Shown piece by piece: positions 1 through 6,437 of a DNA stretch of 11,716 nucleotides. Source of the stretch: Bacillota bacterium (lineage in GTDB: Bacteria > Bacillota > Clostridia > Christensenellales > SZUA-584); contig JAEWCC010000024.1 of the NCBI GenBank assembly GCA_023390815.1, positions 1 to 11,716 on the forward strand, written 5' to 3'. The stretch's first letter is position 1. Every line of letters begins with the position of its first letter. The notes below the pieces were generated by a model. It saw only the letters and a list, made by a program, of their open reading frames with translations, did not search any database and had not been told where the DNA came from. A program made the translations under genes and the position numbers.

Positions 1-783
1 CGACAGTCGAAGCCGCTGTTACAGCATGGACCATGAATTCACGGATATCGAGGTCAAGATTAACGCGCCGCAGCTGCTTGAGGACGCACTCCGCCGCAAG
101 CGGGAAAAGTGCATGATCGGTACCGGCCCATGTGCGACCCGTATATCCCGCTCGAAACGGAGCTCGGCCTCACGCGCCAGTGCATCAAACTCGTCGAGAA
201 ATACGATTTTGGCCTCGCGATCCTCACCAAATCGGCTCGCATCCTGCGCGACCTCGATCTGCTCAAAAGCATCAACGGAAAGACCAAATGCGTGGTGCAG
301 ATTACGCTGACGACATATGATGAAAGCCTCTGTAAGATTCTCGAACCGAGCGTGAGCACCACAAAGGAACGCTTTGAAGTGCTCAAAATCATGCGCGACA
401 ACGGCATCCCGACCGTGGTGTGGCTGGGGCCGATACTGCCGTTCATCAATGACACCGAGGAAAATCTGCGCGGCTTGTTGGAGTATTGCACCGAAGCGGG
501 CGTATACGGCATTATCAACTTTGGCATGGGGCTCACGCTGCGCGAGGGCAACCGCGAATATTATTACGCACAGCTTGACCGGCATTTCCCCGGCCTGAAG
601 CAGAAATACCAGAGCCGCTACGGGCTGGACTATCAGATCATGAGTGAGCATAACGATCGGCTGATGCGGATATTTCAAAGCGTATGTGATAACCAGGGCA
701 TCCTCACAGGCATTGACGCGGTGTTCGGGTATCTGCATACGTTTGAGGACAAGCATAAGCCGGAACAGCTCAGTATGTTCTAG
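1..783 (+). pseudogene. SPL-family radical SAM protein, C-terminal part, with a frameshift
   Basis: Radical SAM proteins of the SPL (spore photoproduct lyase-like) family use a [4Fe-4S] cluster and S-adenosylmethionine; the reaction of this member is unknown. The reading starts upstream of the window. Frame 2 from position 2 gives DSRSRCYSMDHEF..., the stretch that normally follows the cluster cysteines in this family, and runs to MIGTGP. Frame 1 then carries the continuation MCDPYIPLETELGLTRQ from position 130 to the stop at 781-783, ending in the family-like tail EQLSMF. Adding one base in the C run at 127-129 (GGCCC to GGCCCC) fuses both parts into the expected GTGPMCDPY motif. About 260 residues are visible; the cluster-binding cysteines lie outside. 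It could be a true pseudogene or a sequencing error at a C run. Family assignment is from recognised motifs; the indel is read from the sequence. The gene converges on the operon that ends at 914. Confidence 0.8.
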
Positions 784-823
784 CATTGTGCCATTATAAT
801 TGAGCCTTAATTAAGCAATAACC

Positions 824-850
824 GTAGGGAACGGCCCCTGTGCCGTTCCG
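824..850. repeat. Small palindromic intergenic element
   Basis: GGAACGGC at 828-835 and GCCGTTCC at 842-849 form a perfect 8-base stem with a six-base loop (CCCTGT), flanked by GTAG and GTAT. The form (GTAGGG, GC-rich arm, CCCTGTG, GC-rich arm) resembles dispersed palindromes I recall from clostridial genomes, but only one copy lies in this window. It could also be a hairpin ending the radical SAM transcript, although no T run follows it. Confidence 0.4.
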
Positions 851-866
851 TATATTGTCAGGATAG

Positions 867-901
867 AAAAACAGCCGCCTGCATTCGCGCAGCGGCTGTT
901 T
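867..901 (-). terminator. Intrinsic terminator of the six-gene sugar operon
   Basis: A perfect 10-base stem (AAACAGCCGC at 869-878, GCGGCTGTTT at 892-901) has a 13-base loop. Read on the minus strand it is followed by a run of five T, and it lies 12 bases beyond the stop codon of the last operon gene. It faces the convergent radical SAM gene, so it may also separate the two transcripts. Confidence 0.85.
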
Positions 902-913
902 CATATCATCCCG

Positions 914-1867
914 CTATTCTTTTGTTACCGTAAACCGCATATACCAGCTGTATTCGCCTTGCGCTGGCAATACGCTCGCCTGCTTATGCGCTTTGGCAGC
1001 GCCCGGCTGGTCGTATGCGCCCGTGCACGGCTCCGGGGCGATGTTGAAGAAATCCTTGAAACTGCCCTCGTTGACCCAAAAGCTCAAATACGGTACTTTG
1101 TCCTCCGGCACCTCGATGGTAATCCTTGTGCTGTCGCTGGGGAAGTAATACCCAAACCGGCCCTGCGGCATCGGCTCGTCGAAGTAGTACTTGAAGTTGT
1201 TGCCCTGCGGGTTGCGCTCACCAACGCAGCGCAGATCGATGGCTTTGCCATCGCGGCGGACGGCGTCCGGCCAGCAGAGCTTGTCGCCCGGCTTGCCGAA
1301 ATCCGGGTCCGTCGTAAATATCGTCGTCGCGGATGCGCCATCCCCATATGGCACAAAGATCTGTGCGTCAGGCTCGGCGTTCATCATCGTGTGCGCCGCC
1401 CAGAGGAAGTCCATATCGAATTCGGAGAAATTGCGTGCGGAGTATTCGATCAGCAGCGAACCGTCCTGCGCGGATATCCATTTATCCAGACGGTAGGGGA
1501 AACGCACGCCATATACCCACATGTGCAAACGCCGCTGTGCATCCGTTTCGCAGTGCCACGGAAGGCCCGCCACCTCACCGTGGTCGGGCATACGGGTTCC
1601 CTGCCACGGGAATCGGTCGTAATACCAGATGTCGATCGTCGGAAACATGTCATCGCAGCCGCTGCACTCGGAGGCGACATAGTCGCCGTCGTAGCCGAGC
1701 TTTTTGTACTGCTCGCCCGGAGCCTGTACCAGAAACTCCCGCCCCGTTCGTTTATCCGTGAGGGAGGCCAGCTTGCCGCCGTACGCCGGAAGGAAGACGG
1801 CACGCAGGCTGGCGGTCTCCACCGCGACAGCCTCAATATCCTTGTAATTCGTATGGATGATTTGCAT
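914..1867 (-). CDS. Aldose 1-epimerase-like (galactose mutarotase superfamily) protein
   Basis: This 317-residue protein belongs to the beta-sandwich superfamily of aldose 1-epimerases, which interconvert the anomers of free sugars; many divergent members have unknown substrates. The N-terminal LPAYGGKLASLTDKRTGREF (residues 26-45) is the usual first strand pair. DHGEVAGLPW around His96, AAHTMMN around His159 and IAPEPCTG around Glu279 sit where the family has its two active-site histidines and the catalytic glutamate. The length is normal and no signal peptide is seen, so it is cytoplasmic. The ATG is preceded by GGAG about nine bases upstream, and the cupin gene's stop at 1870-1872 is two bases before this start, which suggests coupled translation. 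It is the last gene of the operon. The superfamily call is firm; the substrate is unknown, and it could be a non-catalytic sugar-binding relative. Confidence 0.75.
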   Translation of the reverse strand: MQIIHTNYKDIEAVAVETASLRAVFLPAYGGKLASLTDKRTGREFLVQAPGEQYKKLGYDGDYVASECSGCDDMFPTIDIWYYDRFPWQGTRMPDHGEVAGLPWHCETDAQRRLHMWVYGVRFPYRLDKWISAQDGSLLIEYSARNFSEFDMDFLWAAHTMMNAEPDAQIFVPYGDGASATTIFTTDPDFGKPGDKLCWPDAVRRDGKAIDLRCVGERNPQGNNFKYYFDEPMPQGRFGYYFPSDSTRITIEVPEDKVPYLSFWVNEGSFKDFFNIAPEPCTGAYDQPGAAKAHKQASVLPAQGEYSWYMRFTVTKE

Positions 1868-1869
1868 GG

Positions 1870-2268
1870 CTATTTCTCCAGATACCGGTTGGTCTTTTCG
1901 ATCAGCTCGGGATAGATGCCATAGGGCTCGAACGGATCGACAAATACACAGTAAAGCTCCAGCGTTTCGGTTTCACTCGTGTTGCGGCACTCATGCAACT
2001 CGCCGGGCTTGGCGTGCACGACGCCCATCCGGGGAACATCGTACTCCACACCGTCAAGCGCCGCTTTGCCGGGGATCGAGAACATGATGTATTCGTCGCT
2101 GTGCGGGTGCGTATGCCCCTCGGATATGCCGAACGGCGGCACTACCACGTGCACGATCATGAGCCGGTTTTCGCCGGTGGTTTGGGGAGACTCCACCAGC
2201 CGGATCTCCCGTTTGATATCCGTACCGCATTCTGCGGCGGGAAGCTTATAAATATCCGTAACGCCCAT
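1870..2268 (-). CDS. Single-domain cupin protein
   Basis: A 132-residue cupin with both conserved motifs: GHTHPHSDEY (residues 51-60, supplying metal ligands His52, His54 and probably Glu59) and PGELHECRN (88-96, ligand His92). Small cupins of this form bind one metal and include sugar isomerases, oxygenases and epimerases, as well as sensors. In an operon with a dehydrogenase, transketolase and mutarotase-like protein, a sugar isomerase or similar enzyme is the simplest guess. The start at MGVTDIYKL is chosen because AAGGAG lies 7 to 12 bases upstream, inside the end of the regulator gene (stop at 2273-2275). The reading frame is open further upstream, but that extension only shadows the regulator gene. 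The fold is well supported; the function is inferred from neighbours only. Confidence 0.8.
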   Translation of the reverse strand: MGVTDIYKLPAAECGTDIKREIRLVESPQTTGENRLMIVHVVVPPFGISEGHTHPHSDEYIMFSIPGKAALDGVEYDVPRMGVVHAKPGELHECRNTSETETLELYCVFVDPFEPYGIYPELIEKTNRYLEK

Positions 2269-2272
2269 CGCC

Positions 2273-2977
2273 TTATTCTCCTTTTTTCGTTTCGTTATAG
2301 CCGCGCAACGCGGATCGTAAATGGTACAGCATTGCCGCTCTCGCGCCCTGCACGTCGCGGGCGGTAATCGCGCCCACGATGGCGGCATGCTCCTCATTGA
2401 TCACATGGATATCAATGGGGCTGACGCCAAAGCCGGAGAGCGCATCCTCCCAGAGGATATGGGTGAGGCGCTGAATCGCGGCGAGATATTTGTTGCCGCA
2501 GATTTCCCCGAGCATGCCCTCGAATTCGAAGTCGTAATGCCCTCTGAACTTTTCCACACCCTCGGTCGAGGTGCGGTAGCCGACAAACTTATCCAGCTCT
2601 TTGAGCTGTGCGTCGGTGGCGCGCTCGCACGCGAGCCGCATAACCTGCATTTCGACAAGCTCACGCGCTTCGATCAAATCTTCGATTGCGCGTTTGCCTT
2701 GCCCCAACGCCATCTGCATCGGGAACGACAGGAAGTCAAAATCCTGCTCCTTGAGGTAGATGCCCGAGCCATGGATGATATCGACCACACCCAATGCCTG
2801 AAGGGTCTTGAGCGCCTCGCGCACGGTATGCCGGCTGATGCCGAGCTGCGCGGCGAGCGCCCGCTCCGTTGGAAGCTTGTCGCCCGGCCGCAGTCGGCGT
2901 TCCACAATTTTTTTTTTGATCAACTCCAGCGCCTGAGGCGCGGAAATATCTTGGGGCTGCTTATCCGTCACGTCCAT
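2273..2977 (-). CDS. FadR-subfamily GntR transcriptional regulator
   Basis: A 234-residue regulator. Residues 14-75 form the GntR winged helix-turn-helix (PGDKLPTERALAAQLGISRH, then TVREALKTLQALGVV, wing GSGIYL). Residues 100-225 form the all-helical FCD ligand-binding domain. FCD domains usually bind a metal through Asp-x3-His and two later histidines; here the first pair reads Asp149 and Glu153 (DFEFE), with His197 and His219 kept. Such regulators respond to sugar acids or other small carboxylates. The ATG has GAGGG about seven bases upstream. The gene is the fourth of the operon, 55 bases after the dehydrogenase stop and 4 bases before the cupin start. Its probable target is the pair of TGGT-N2-ACCA repeats at 5930-5951, the kind of site used by FadR-type proteins, so autoregulation of the whole operon is likely. 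Confidence 0.9.
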   Translation of the reverse strand: MDVTDKQPQDISAPQALELIKKKIVERRLRPGDKLPTERALAAQLGISRHTVREALKTLQALGVVDIIHGSGIYLKEQDFDFLSFPMQMALGQGKRAIEDLIEARELVEMQVMRLACERATDAQLKELDKFVGYRTSTEGVEKFRGHYDFEFEGMLGEICGNKYLAAIQRLTHILWEDALSGFGVSPIDIHVINEEHAAIVGAITARDVQGARAAMLYHLRSALRGYNETKKGE

Positions 2978-3000
2978 ATTTACCCTCGCTTCACAGCCTA

Positions 3001-3025
3001 TGATACCACAAGCTGTGGCGATATC
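3001..3025. promoter_or_regulatory. Imperfect inverted repeat between dehydrogenase and regulator genes
   Basis: CCACA and TGTGG around the centre AGC (3006-3018) form a stem that continues, after a three-base bulge, as TGATA and TATCA. No T run follows on the minus strand, so it does not look like a terminator. It may set mRNA stability or relative expression at this junction, or be a weak extra regulator site. No convincing internal promoter was found here. Confidence 0.3.
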
Positions 3026-3032
3026 AAAGCGC

Positions 3033-4025
3033 TTAAGGATGGATCACGATCTTGCAAAGGTTCCTGCGCTGCCGGAAGTCTTCCACCGCCTGCGCGGTGT
3101 CTTTAAGCGCATAATCATCCGTGATGATACGCCCGAAACGCTCGGCATTGGCGGCCAGCATGCCGACCGTAAACGCAAATTCACGCTCCGTATATACGCG
3201 GAAGCCCTGGATCGTGATTTCCTTAAACAATACATCGTGCAGGTTCACTTTGGCGGGGAAGTCGAACTTACCTACCACAGCGATCTTGCCGCGGATCTTA
3301 ACGAGATTGACCGCATAGGGGAGAACCGCTTCCGCGCCCGTGCTGTCCAGCACGAAATCGAACGTACGCTTTGCCGTGACCAATGCGCCTGCGTCCTTTT
3401 CCACCGTGAAACCGAGCGACTGCGCAAAGGCGATACGCCGCTCGTTCGTCTCACAGATCACGACGCTGCCCGCGCCTGCCGTACGGCAGACCTCCGAGAG
3501 GATGATGCCGATGGGGCCTGCGCCGAATACGAGCACGCTGTCGCCTACGCCGACGCCCACGCCTCGTACGGCGTGCACACCCACTGCAACCGGCTCCACG
3601 ATAGCTGCCATCTTAAAGGGCAGGCTGTCCGGGATGGGCAACACGTTTTCCTCCGGCACCGCGCAGTATTCGGCGAAGCCGCCGTCGCAGTCGATGCCGA
3701 TCAGCTTCAAGTCACCGCAGACGTAGCTGTAGCCCGCACGGCAGGTTTCGCATTTGCCGCAGAAGCGCAGCGGGTTGACGACCACACGATCGCCCGGTTT
3801 GAAAGCGCTGCCGGGCGCTGCGCTTTCCACCGTGCCCGCGAACTCGTGGCAGAATACCAGCGGGAACTTCGCGCGCGGATGCAGACCCTCGATGATGCAC
3901 ATCTCGGTGGGGCCGCAGAAACCGCCGTATGCGATTCGGATCAGCACTTGGCCCGCACCGCACTCAGGCTTTGGAACATCCTTAACGCGGACCTGATTAA
4001 CTGCTTCAATGACTGCCGCTTTCAT
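3033..4025 (-). CDS. Zinc-dependent medium-chain alcohol/polyol dehydrogenase
   Basis: A 330-residue member of the zinc-dependent medium-chain dehydrogenase family, which interconverts an alcohol and a ketone or aldehyde with NAD(P). The catalytic-zinc ligands appear to be Cys37, His60-Glu61 (CHE) and Glu144 (VEP). The structural-zinc loop is intact: Cys89, Cys92, Cys95 and Cys103 in CGKCETCRAGYSYVC. The Rossmann motif is GAGPIG (168-173). The sequence resembles sorbitol and threonine dehydrogenase-like enzymes rather than ethanol dehydrogenases, in line with a polyol or sugar substrate. Cytoplasmic. The ATG follows AAGGAGGG by about five bases; the transketolase stop is 23 bases upstream. 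As third gene of the operon it probably makes or uses the ketose handled by the transketolase. The family is firm, the substrate unknown. Confidence 0.9.
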   Translation of the reverse strand: MKAAVIEAVNQVRVKDVPKPECGAGQVLIRIAYGGFCGPTEMCIIEGLHPRAKFPLVFCHEFAGTVESAAPGSAFKPGDRVVVNPLRFCGKCETCRAGYSYVCGDLKLIGIDCDGGFAEYCAVPEENVLPIPDSLPFKMAAIVEPVAVGVHAVRGVGVGVGDSVLVFGAGPIGIILSEVCRTAGAGSVVICETNERRIAFAQSLGFTVEKDAGALVTAKRTFDFVLDSTGAEAVLPYAVNLVKIRGKIAVVGKFDFPAKVNLHDVLFKEITIQGFRVYTEREFAFTVGMLAANAERFGRIITDDYALKDTAQAVEDFRQRRNLCKIVIHP

Positions 4026-4048
4026 GGTACCCTCCTTTTAAGACTCCG

Positions 4049-5017
4049 TTATTTTTCGAGCAGCGAAAGCGCTGCTTCCATCACTTTCTCCGTGGTGAGG
4101 CCATATTTGGGGAACAGGTCTTCCAGAGAACCCGACTCGCCGTACTGGTCCATAATGCCCACGCGCCGCAGGGGAGAGGGACAATGTTCCGCAATGCATT
4201 CTGCCACCGCACTTCCCGTACCGCCGATGATCGAATGGTTTTCAGCCGTGACGGCGCAGCCCGTTTTACGGACTGATGCGGCGATCGTCTCGTTATCAAA
4301 GGGCTTCAATGCCGAACAGTTGACCACTTCAGCGCTGTATCCTTTTTCCGCGAGAAGATCCGCTGCTTCGAGGCAACGCGACACCATCAGCCCCGTGCCA
4401 ATCAGAGAGATATCCTTGCCTTCGCGCAGCACGCTGGACTTGCCAATTTTGAACTCATGGTTTTCCGGTACGCATTGAATATCGTATTTGGAAATGTCAC
4501 CACGGATCATGCGCAGGTATACCGGTCCGTCAATCTCCATCATGGCACAGAGCGCCTGTTTCAGTTCATAGGGATCAGCAGCTTCCAGGACAGTGATATT
4601 CGGCATGGAGCGTATGATCGAAATATCGTTGACGGACTGATGCGTCGCGCCGGTGTTGGGCGTGGTGAGGCCGGAATAACAGCCGATCAGCTTAACGTTG
4701 GCGTGCGCATAGCCGATCTGGATGAATATCTGGTCGCACGCGCGCCGTGTGAGGAACGAACTGAACAGCGGGATCACGGGGTGCAGCCCGGCACGCGCCG
4801 CGCCGAAGGCAAAGCTGACGCCGCTCTGCTCGGCGACGCCGGTGGTCACATACCGGTCGTGGAACGTATCCCGGAAATCCAGAATGTTCGTCGCAGTGCC
4901 CGTCTCGCAGTCGACAACAATCATTTTGGGGTCCTGATGGCCCAGCTCGACCAGCGTATCAGCCAGCGTCGCGCGCATGCCTTTCAGGGAACATCCGTAT
5001 CTCATCTTCTCACTCAT
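4049..5017 (-). CDS. Transketolase, C-terminal subunit
   Basis: This 322-residue protein carries the pyrimidine-binding and C-terminal domains of a thiamine-diphosphate transketolase made as two chains. TTGVAEQSGVSFAFGAARAG (58-77) holds the conserved glutamate (Glu63) that activates the cofactor. GATHQSVNDISIIRSMPNI is the usual substrate-loop region, and MDQYGESGSLEDLFPKYGLT marks the C-terminal domain. The start MSEKMRYG is preceded by AAGGAG and its ATG overlaps the TGA of the N-terminal subunit in ATGA (5014-5017), the classic arrangement for equal amounts of two subunits. An upstream in-frame extension to 5077 only shadows that partner. Transketolases transfer a two-carbon ketol unit; split forms serve central metabolism or special sugars such as apulose phosphate or sulfo-sugars. 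Which applies cannot be told from sequence alone. Confidence 0.93.
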   Translation of the reverse strand: MSEKMRYGCSLKGMRATLADTLVELGHQDPKMIVVDCETGTATNILDFRDTFHDRYVTTGVAEQSGVSFAFGAARAGLHPVIPLFSSFLTRRACDQIFIQIGYAHANVKLIGCYSGLTTPNTGATHQSVNDISIIRSMPNITVLEAADPYELKQALCAMMEIDGPVYLRMIRGDISKYDIQCVPENHEFKIGKSSVLREGKDISLIGTGLMVSRCLEAADLLAEKGYSAEVVNCSALKPFDNETIAASVRKTGCAVTAENHSIIGGTGSAVAECIAEHCPSPLRRVGIMDQYGESGSLEDLFPKYGLTTEKVMEAALSLLEK

Positions 5018-5910
5018 AATCCCAGCTCCTTCATGCACCGCTGATACAGCGCGTCGTCCAAGTGCCCGGCATGCCAATTGATCGCGTCCCTCATCATGAA
5101 CGAGATCGGCATCCCTTTATTGGTGTCGGCAATGATCACGCGCGGTTTACCCGGTGCGGTATCGATATTCCCCGCGGTTTCCAGCGCCTCACGCAAAGCG
5201 GTGACATCGTGTCCGTTTACGCGCTGCACGTGCCAGCCGAAATCAGCCCACTTCTGTGAGAAGGGCTCTAAATCCATCACCTCGTAGGTGGATGCGGAAA
5301 TGATGTATTTGTTGTAATCGACGATCGCGATGAGGTTGTCGAGGCGCAGCTGCTTACCCAGCATGACGCCTTCCCACGTCTGACCTTCTGTGCATTCGCC
5401 GTCGCCGAGCAGCACATAGACGCGGTAAGGGGAGATCACATGGCGGTGCAGCATACGCGAGGCGTAGGCCATGCCGCAGCCGTTGGAAAGCCCCATGCCG
5501 AGCGAACCCGTAGGCGCTTCAATACCCGGCAGCTCCATATTCGCATGTTCCTGCAGAAATCCACCGGCGCGGTTGAATTCATTGAACAGCTTGTCGCGCC
5601 CGAAATAGCCTCTCCAGGCCATCGCGGCATACTGCAAAGCGGAACAGTGTCCTTTGGATAAGATGAACCGGTCGCGCAGGTCCCAAAGCGGATTCTCCGG
5701 GTTTAAACGAAGCACCGCACCATACAGCACGGCCATGATATCCGCGCTGGAGAGTTCGCCTCCGACATGGCTCGACTTTGTGCCGGAATAATAGGTGATC
5801 TCGATTACGTCACGCCGCAGCTGCAGCGCTAGCTGTTTTAGGTCCTCATCCGTCATATGTTCCTGATAGGTACTGATGACAGGGAGGCTGCTCTTGTTTT
5901 TGTATTCCAA
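5014..5910 (-). CDS. Transketolase, N-terminal (thiamine diphosphate-binding) subunit, TTG start
   Basis: The partner chain, 298 residues, carries the pyrophosphate-binding domain. Key features are SSHVGGELSSADI with His48, SKGHCSALQY with His88, and the thiamine diphosphate/magnesium motif GDGECTEG (from 169) ending in VDYN (Asn200). TTG at 5908-5910 is chosen as start because GAGGAGG stands seven bases upstream; the ATG at 5991 would force translation through the promoter and the tandem operator and has no comparable ribosome binding site. A later ATG (Met19) is less well served. Together the two subunits give 620 residues, close to a full-length transketolase. It is the first gene of the operon, so transcription of all six genes depends on the promoter just upstream. 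Family call firm; start fairly sure. Confidence 0.93.
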   Translation of the reverse strand: MEYKNKSSLPVISTYQEHMTDEDLKQLALQLRRDVIEITYYSGTKSSHVGGELSSADIMAVLYGAVLRLNPENPLWDLRDRFILSKGHCSALQYAAMAWRGYFGRDKLFNEFNRAGGFLQEHANMELPGIEAPTGSLGMGLSNGCGMAYASRMLHRHVISPYRVYVLLGDGECTEGQTWEGVMLGKQLRLDNLIAIVDYNKYIISASTYEVMDLEPFSQKWADFGWHVQRVNGHDVTALREALETAGNIDTAPGKPRVIIADTNKGMPISFMMRDAINWHAGHLDDALYQRCMKELGL

Positions 5911-5929
5911 CTCTATTCCTCCTCTTAAT

Positions 5930-5951
5930 TGGTCAACCAATTGGTTTACCA
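5930..5951. promoter_or_regulatory. Tandem operator, probable binding site of the operon's GntR regulator
   Basis: Two inverted repeats stand side by side: TGGTCAACCA (5930-5939) and TGGTTTACCA (5942-5951), centres exactly 12 bases apart, and their junction makes a 12-base perfect palindrome AACCAATTGGTT (5935-5946). TGGT/ACCA halves are typical of FadR-type GntR proteins. The pair begins at the predicted transcription start (about 5949) and ends before the ribosome binding site, where a bound repressor would block initiation. Confidence 0.7.
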
Positions 5952-5955
5952 CTTC

Positions 5956-5984
5956 AGTGTAGACGGTTTTAAAGGAGTTGTCAA
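5956..5984 (-). promoter_or_regulatory. Sigma-A promoter of the six-gene sugar operon
   Basis: On the minus strand TTGACA (5979-5984, perfect -35) is followed after exactly 17 bases by TACACT (5956-5961, four of six matches to the -10 consensus). The predicted start, near 5949, gives a 5' leader of about 39 bases ending in the GAGGAGG ribosome binding site of the first gene. Confidence 0.75.
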
Positions 5985-6020
5985 TAACCATATACGCGCT
6001 GAATCATAAAAGATATGCAT

Positions 6021-6048
6021 CGGTCTTGGCTTTCGGACAAAGAGACCG
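6021..6048. other. Inverted repeat between the divergent promoters
   Basis: CGGTCT (6021-6026) and AGACCG (6043-6048) form a six-base inverted repeat with a 16-base spacer, between the operon promoter and the promoter of the small membrane protein. It may be a protein-binding site or chance. The rest of the 302 bases between the two start codons (5911-6212) holds only the listed promoters and operator and a leader for the small gene. Confidence 0.25.
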
Positions 6049-6088
6049 GGGATATTGGCAGGTAGCCGCAGAAAGGGAAAATGTTTCA

Positions 6089-6118
6089 TTGCACATACAG
6101 CGCGGTTCATGGTATTAT
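6089..6118 (+). promoter_or_regulatory. Extended -10 promoter of the small membrane protein gene
   Basis: TATTAT (6113-6118) matches the -10 box at five of six bases and is preceded by TGG, giving the extended form TGn-TATTAT. A weak -35, TTGCAC (6089-6094), lies 18 bases upstream. The leader to the start codon would be about 88 bases and contains a short hairpin (GCG-C-CGGG-TTA-CCCG-TT-CGC, 6141-6160). Confidence 0.5.
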
Positions 6119-6212
6119 CTACTATCATATTGGTTAAAAAGCGCCGGGTTACCCGTTCGCCAACGATAGCAGGAGTGGGTGGGCGGTAAAAAACAAACAA
6201 GAAGGATCAGTC

Positions 6213-6335
6213 ATGTCAAAACAACGCAAAGAGAAACTTGGAAGAATCCTGGTGATTGTCATTGTGGCGATGCTCGTCATTTCCATGCTTGCCTATTATG
6301 TTCTGACTGTACTTTCTCCGACCGGTGATTTATAA
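6213..6335 (+). CDS. Small single-pass membrane protein, 40 residues
   Basis: A short gene reading MSKQRKEKLGRILVIVIVAM and on to a C-terminal SPTGDL. The first ten residues are strongly basic, residues 12-34 are a clear hydrophobic helix, and the tail is short, so the N terminus should lie inside the cell. AGAAGGAT stands seven to fourteen bases before the ATG and a plausible extended -10 promoter lies upstream. The form recalls small membrane proteins such as the DUF4044 and Prli42 groups of Bacillota, but I cannot assign it to either. It is transcribed away from the transketolase operon and faces the end of the MATE gene. The coding call rests on composition, ribosome binding site and promoter; the function is unknown. 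Confidence 0.65.
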   Translation: MSKQRKEKLGRILVIVIVAMLVISMLAYYVLTVLSPTGDL

Positions 6336-6412
6336 ACCTTTTTTTACACCTTAATAAAGCATAATAATGAAATGGAATAAAAGCGGAACAAATGTGAGCC
6401 GAATATCAGATT

Positions 6413-6437
6413 AAAAAAGAGGCTGTTAGCAGCCTCT
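6413..6437 (-). terminator. Intrinsic terminator of the MATE exporter gene
   Basis: AGAGGCTG (6418-6425) and CAGCCTCT (6430-6437) form a perfect eight-base stem with loop TTAG. On the minus strand it is followed by six T. The upstream arm overlaps the stop codon of the exporter gene (6436-6438), so there is almost no 3' untranslated region. It faces the small membrane protein gene and could end that transcript weakly as well. Confidence 0.85.

Noticed and set aside
19..786. 255-codon minus-strand open frame opposite the radical SAM gene
   Set aside because: It lacks motifs, while the opposite strand reads a recognisable radical SAM protein apart from one frameshift.
959..1915. Long plus-strand open frame (318 codons) opposite the aldose-epimerase-like gene
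   Set aside because: It is antisense to a gene with clear family motifs, its product has no recognisable domain and is rich in Arg, Ala and Val as expected for a shadow of a GC-rich gene.
3021..3036. AAGCGCTT core resembling a catabolite response (cre) site between dehydrogenase and regulator genes
   Set aside because: Outer positions do not fit the cre consensus and it overlaps the dehydrogenase stop codon inside the operon; probably chance.
3000..4478. 492-codon plus-strand open frame opposite the dehydrogenase and transketolase genes
   Set aside because: It crosses two well-supported minus-strand genes and shows no domain; it is an antisense artefact of high GC at third positions.
5955..5972. 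AAAACCGTCTACA over the operon -10 as a possible cre site
   Set aside because: It misses conserved positions of the cre consensus, and its core is explained by the promoter.
6129..6160. ATTGGTT in the small-gene leader as a second regulator operator
   Set aside because: Only one half-site is present, without the matching ACCA half at the right spacing.
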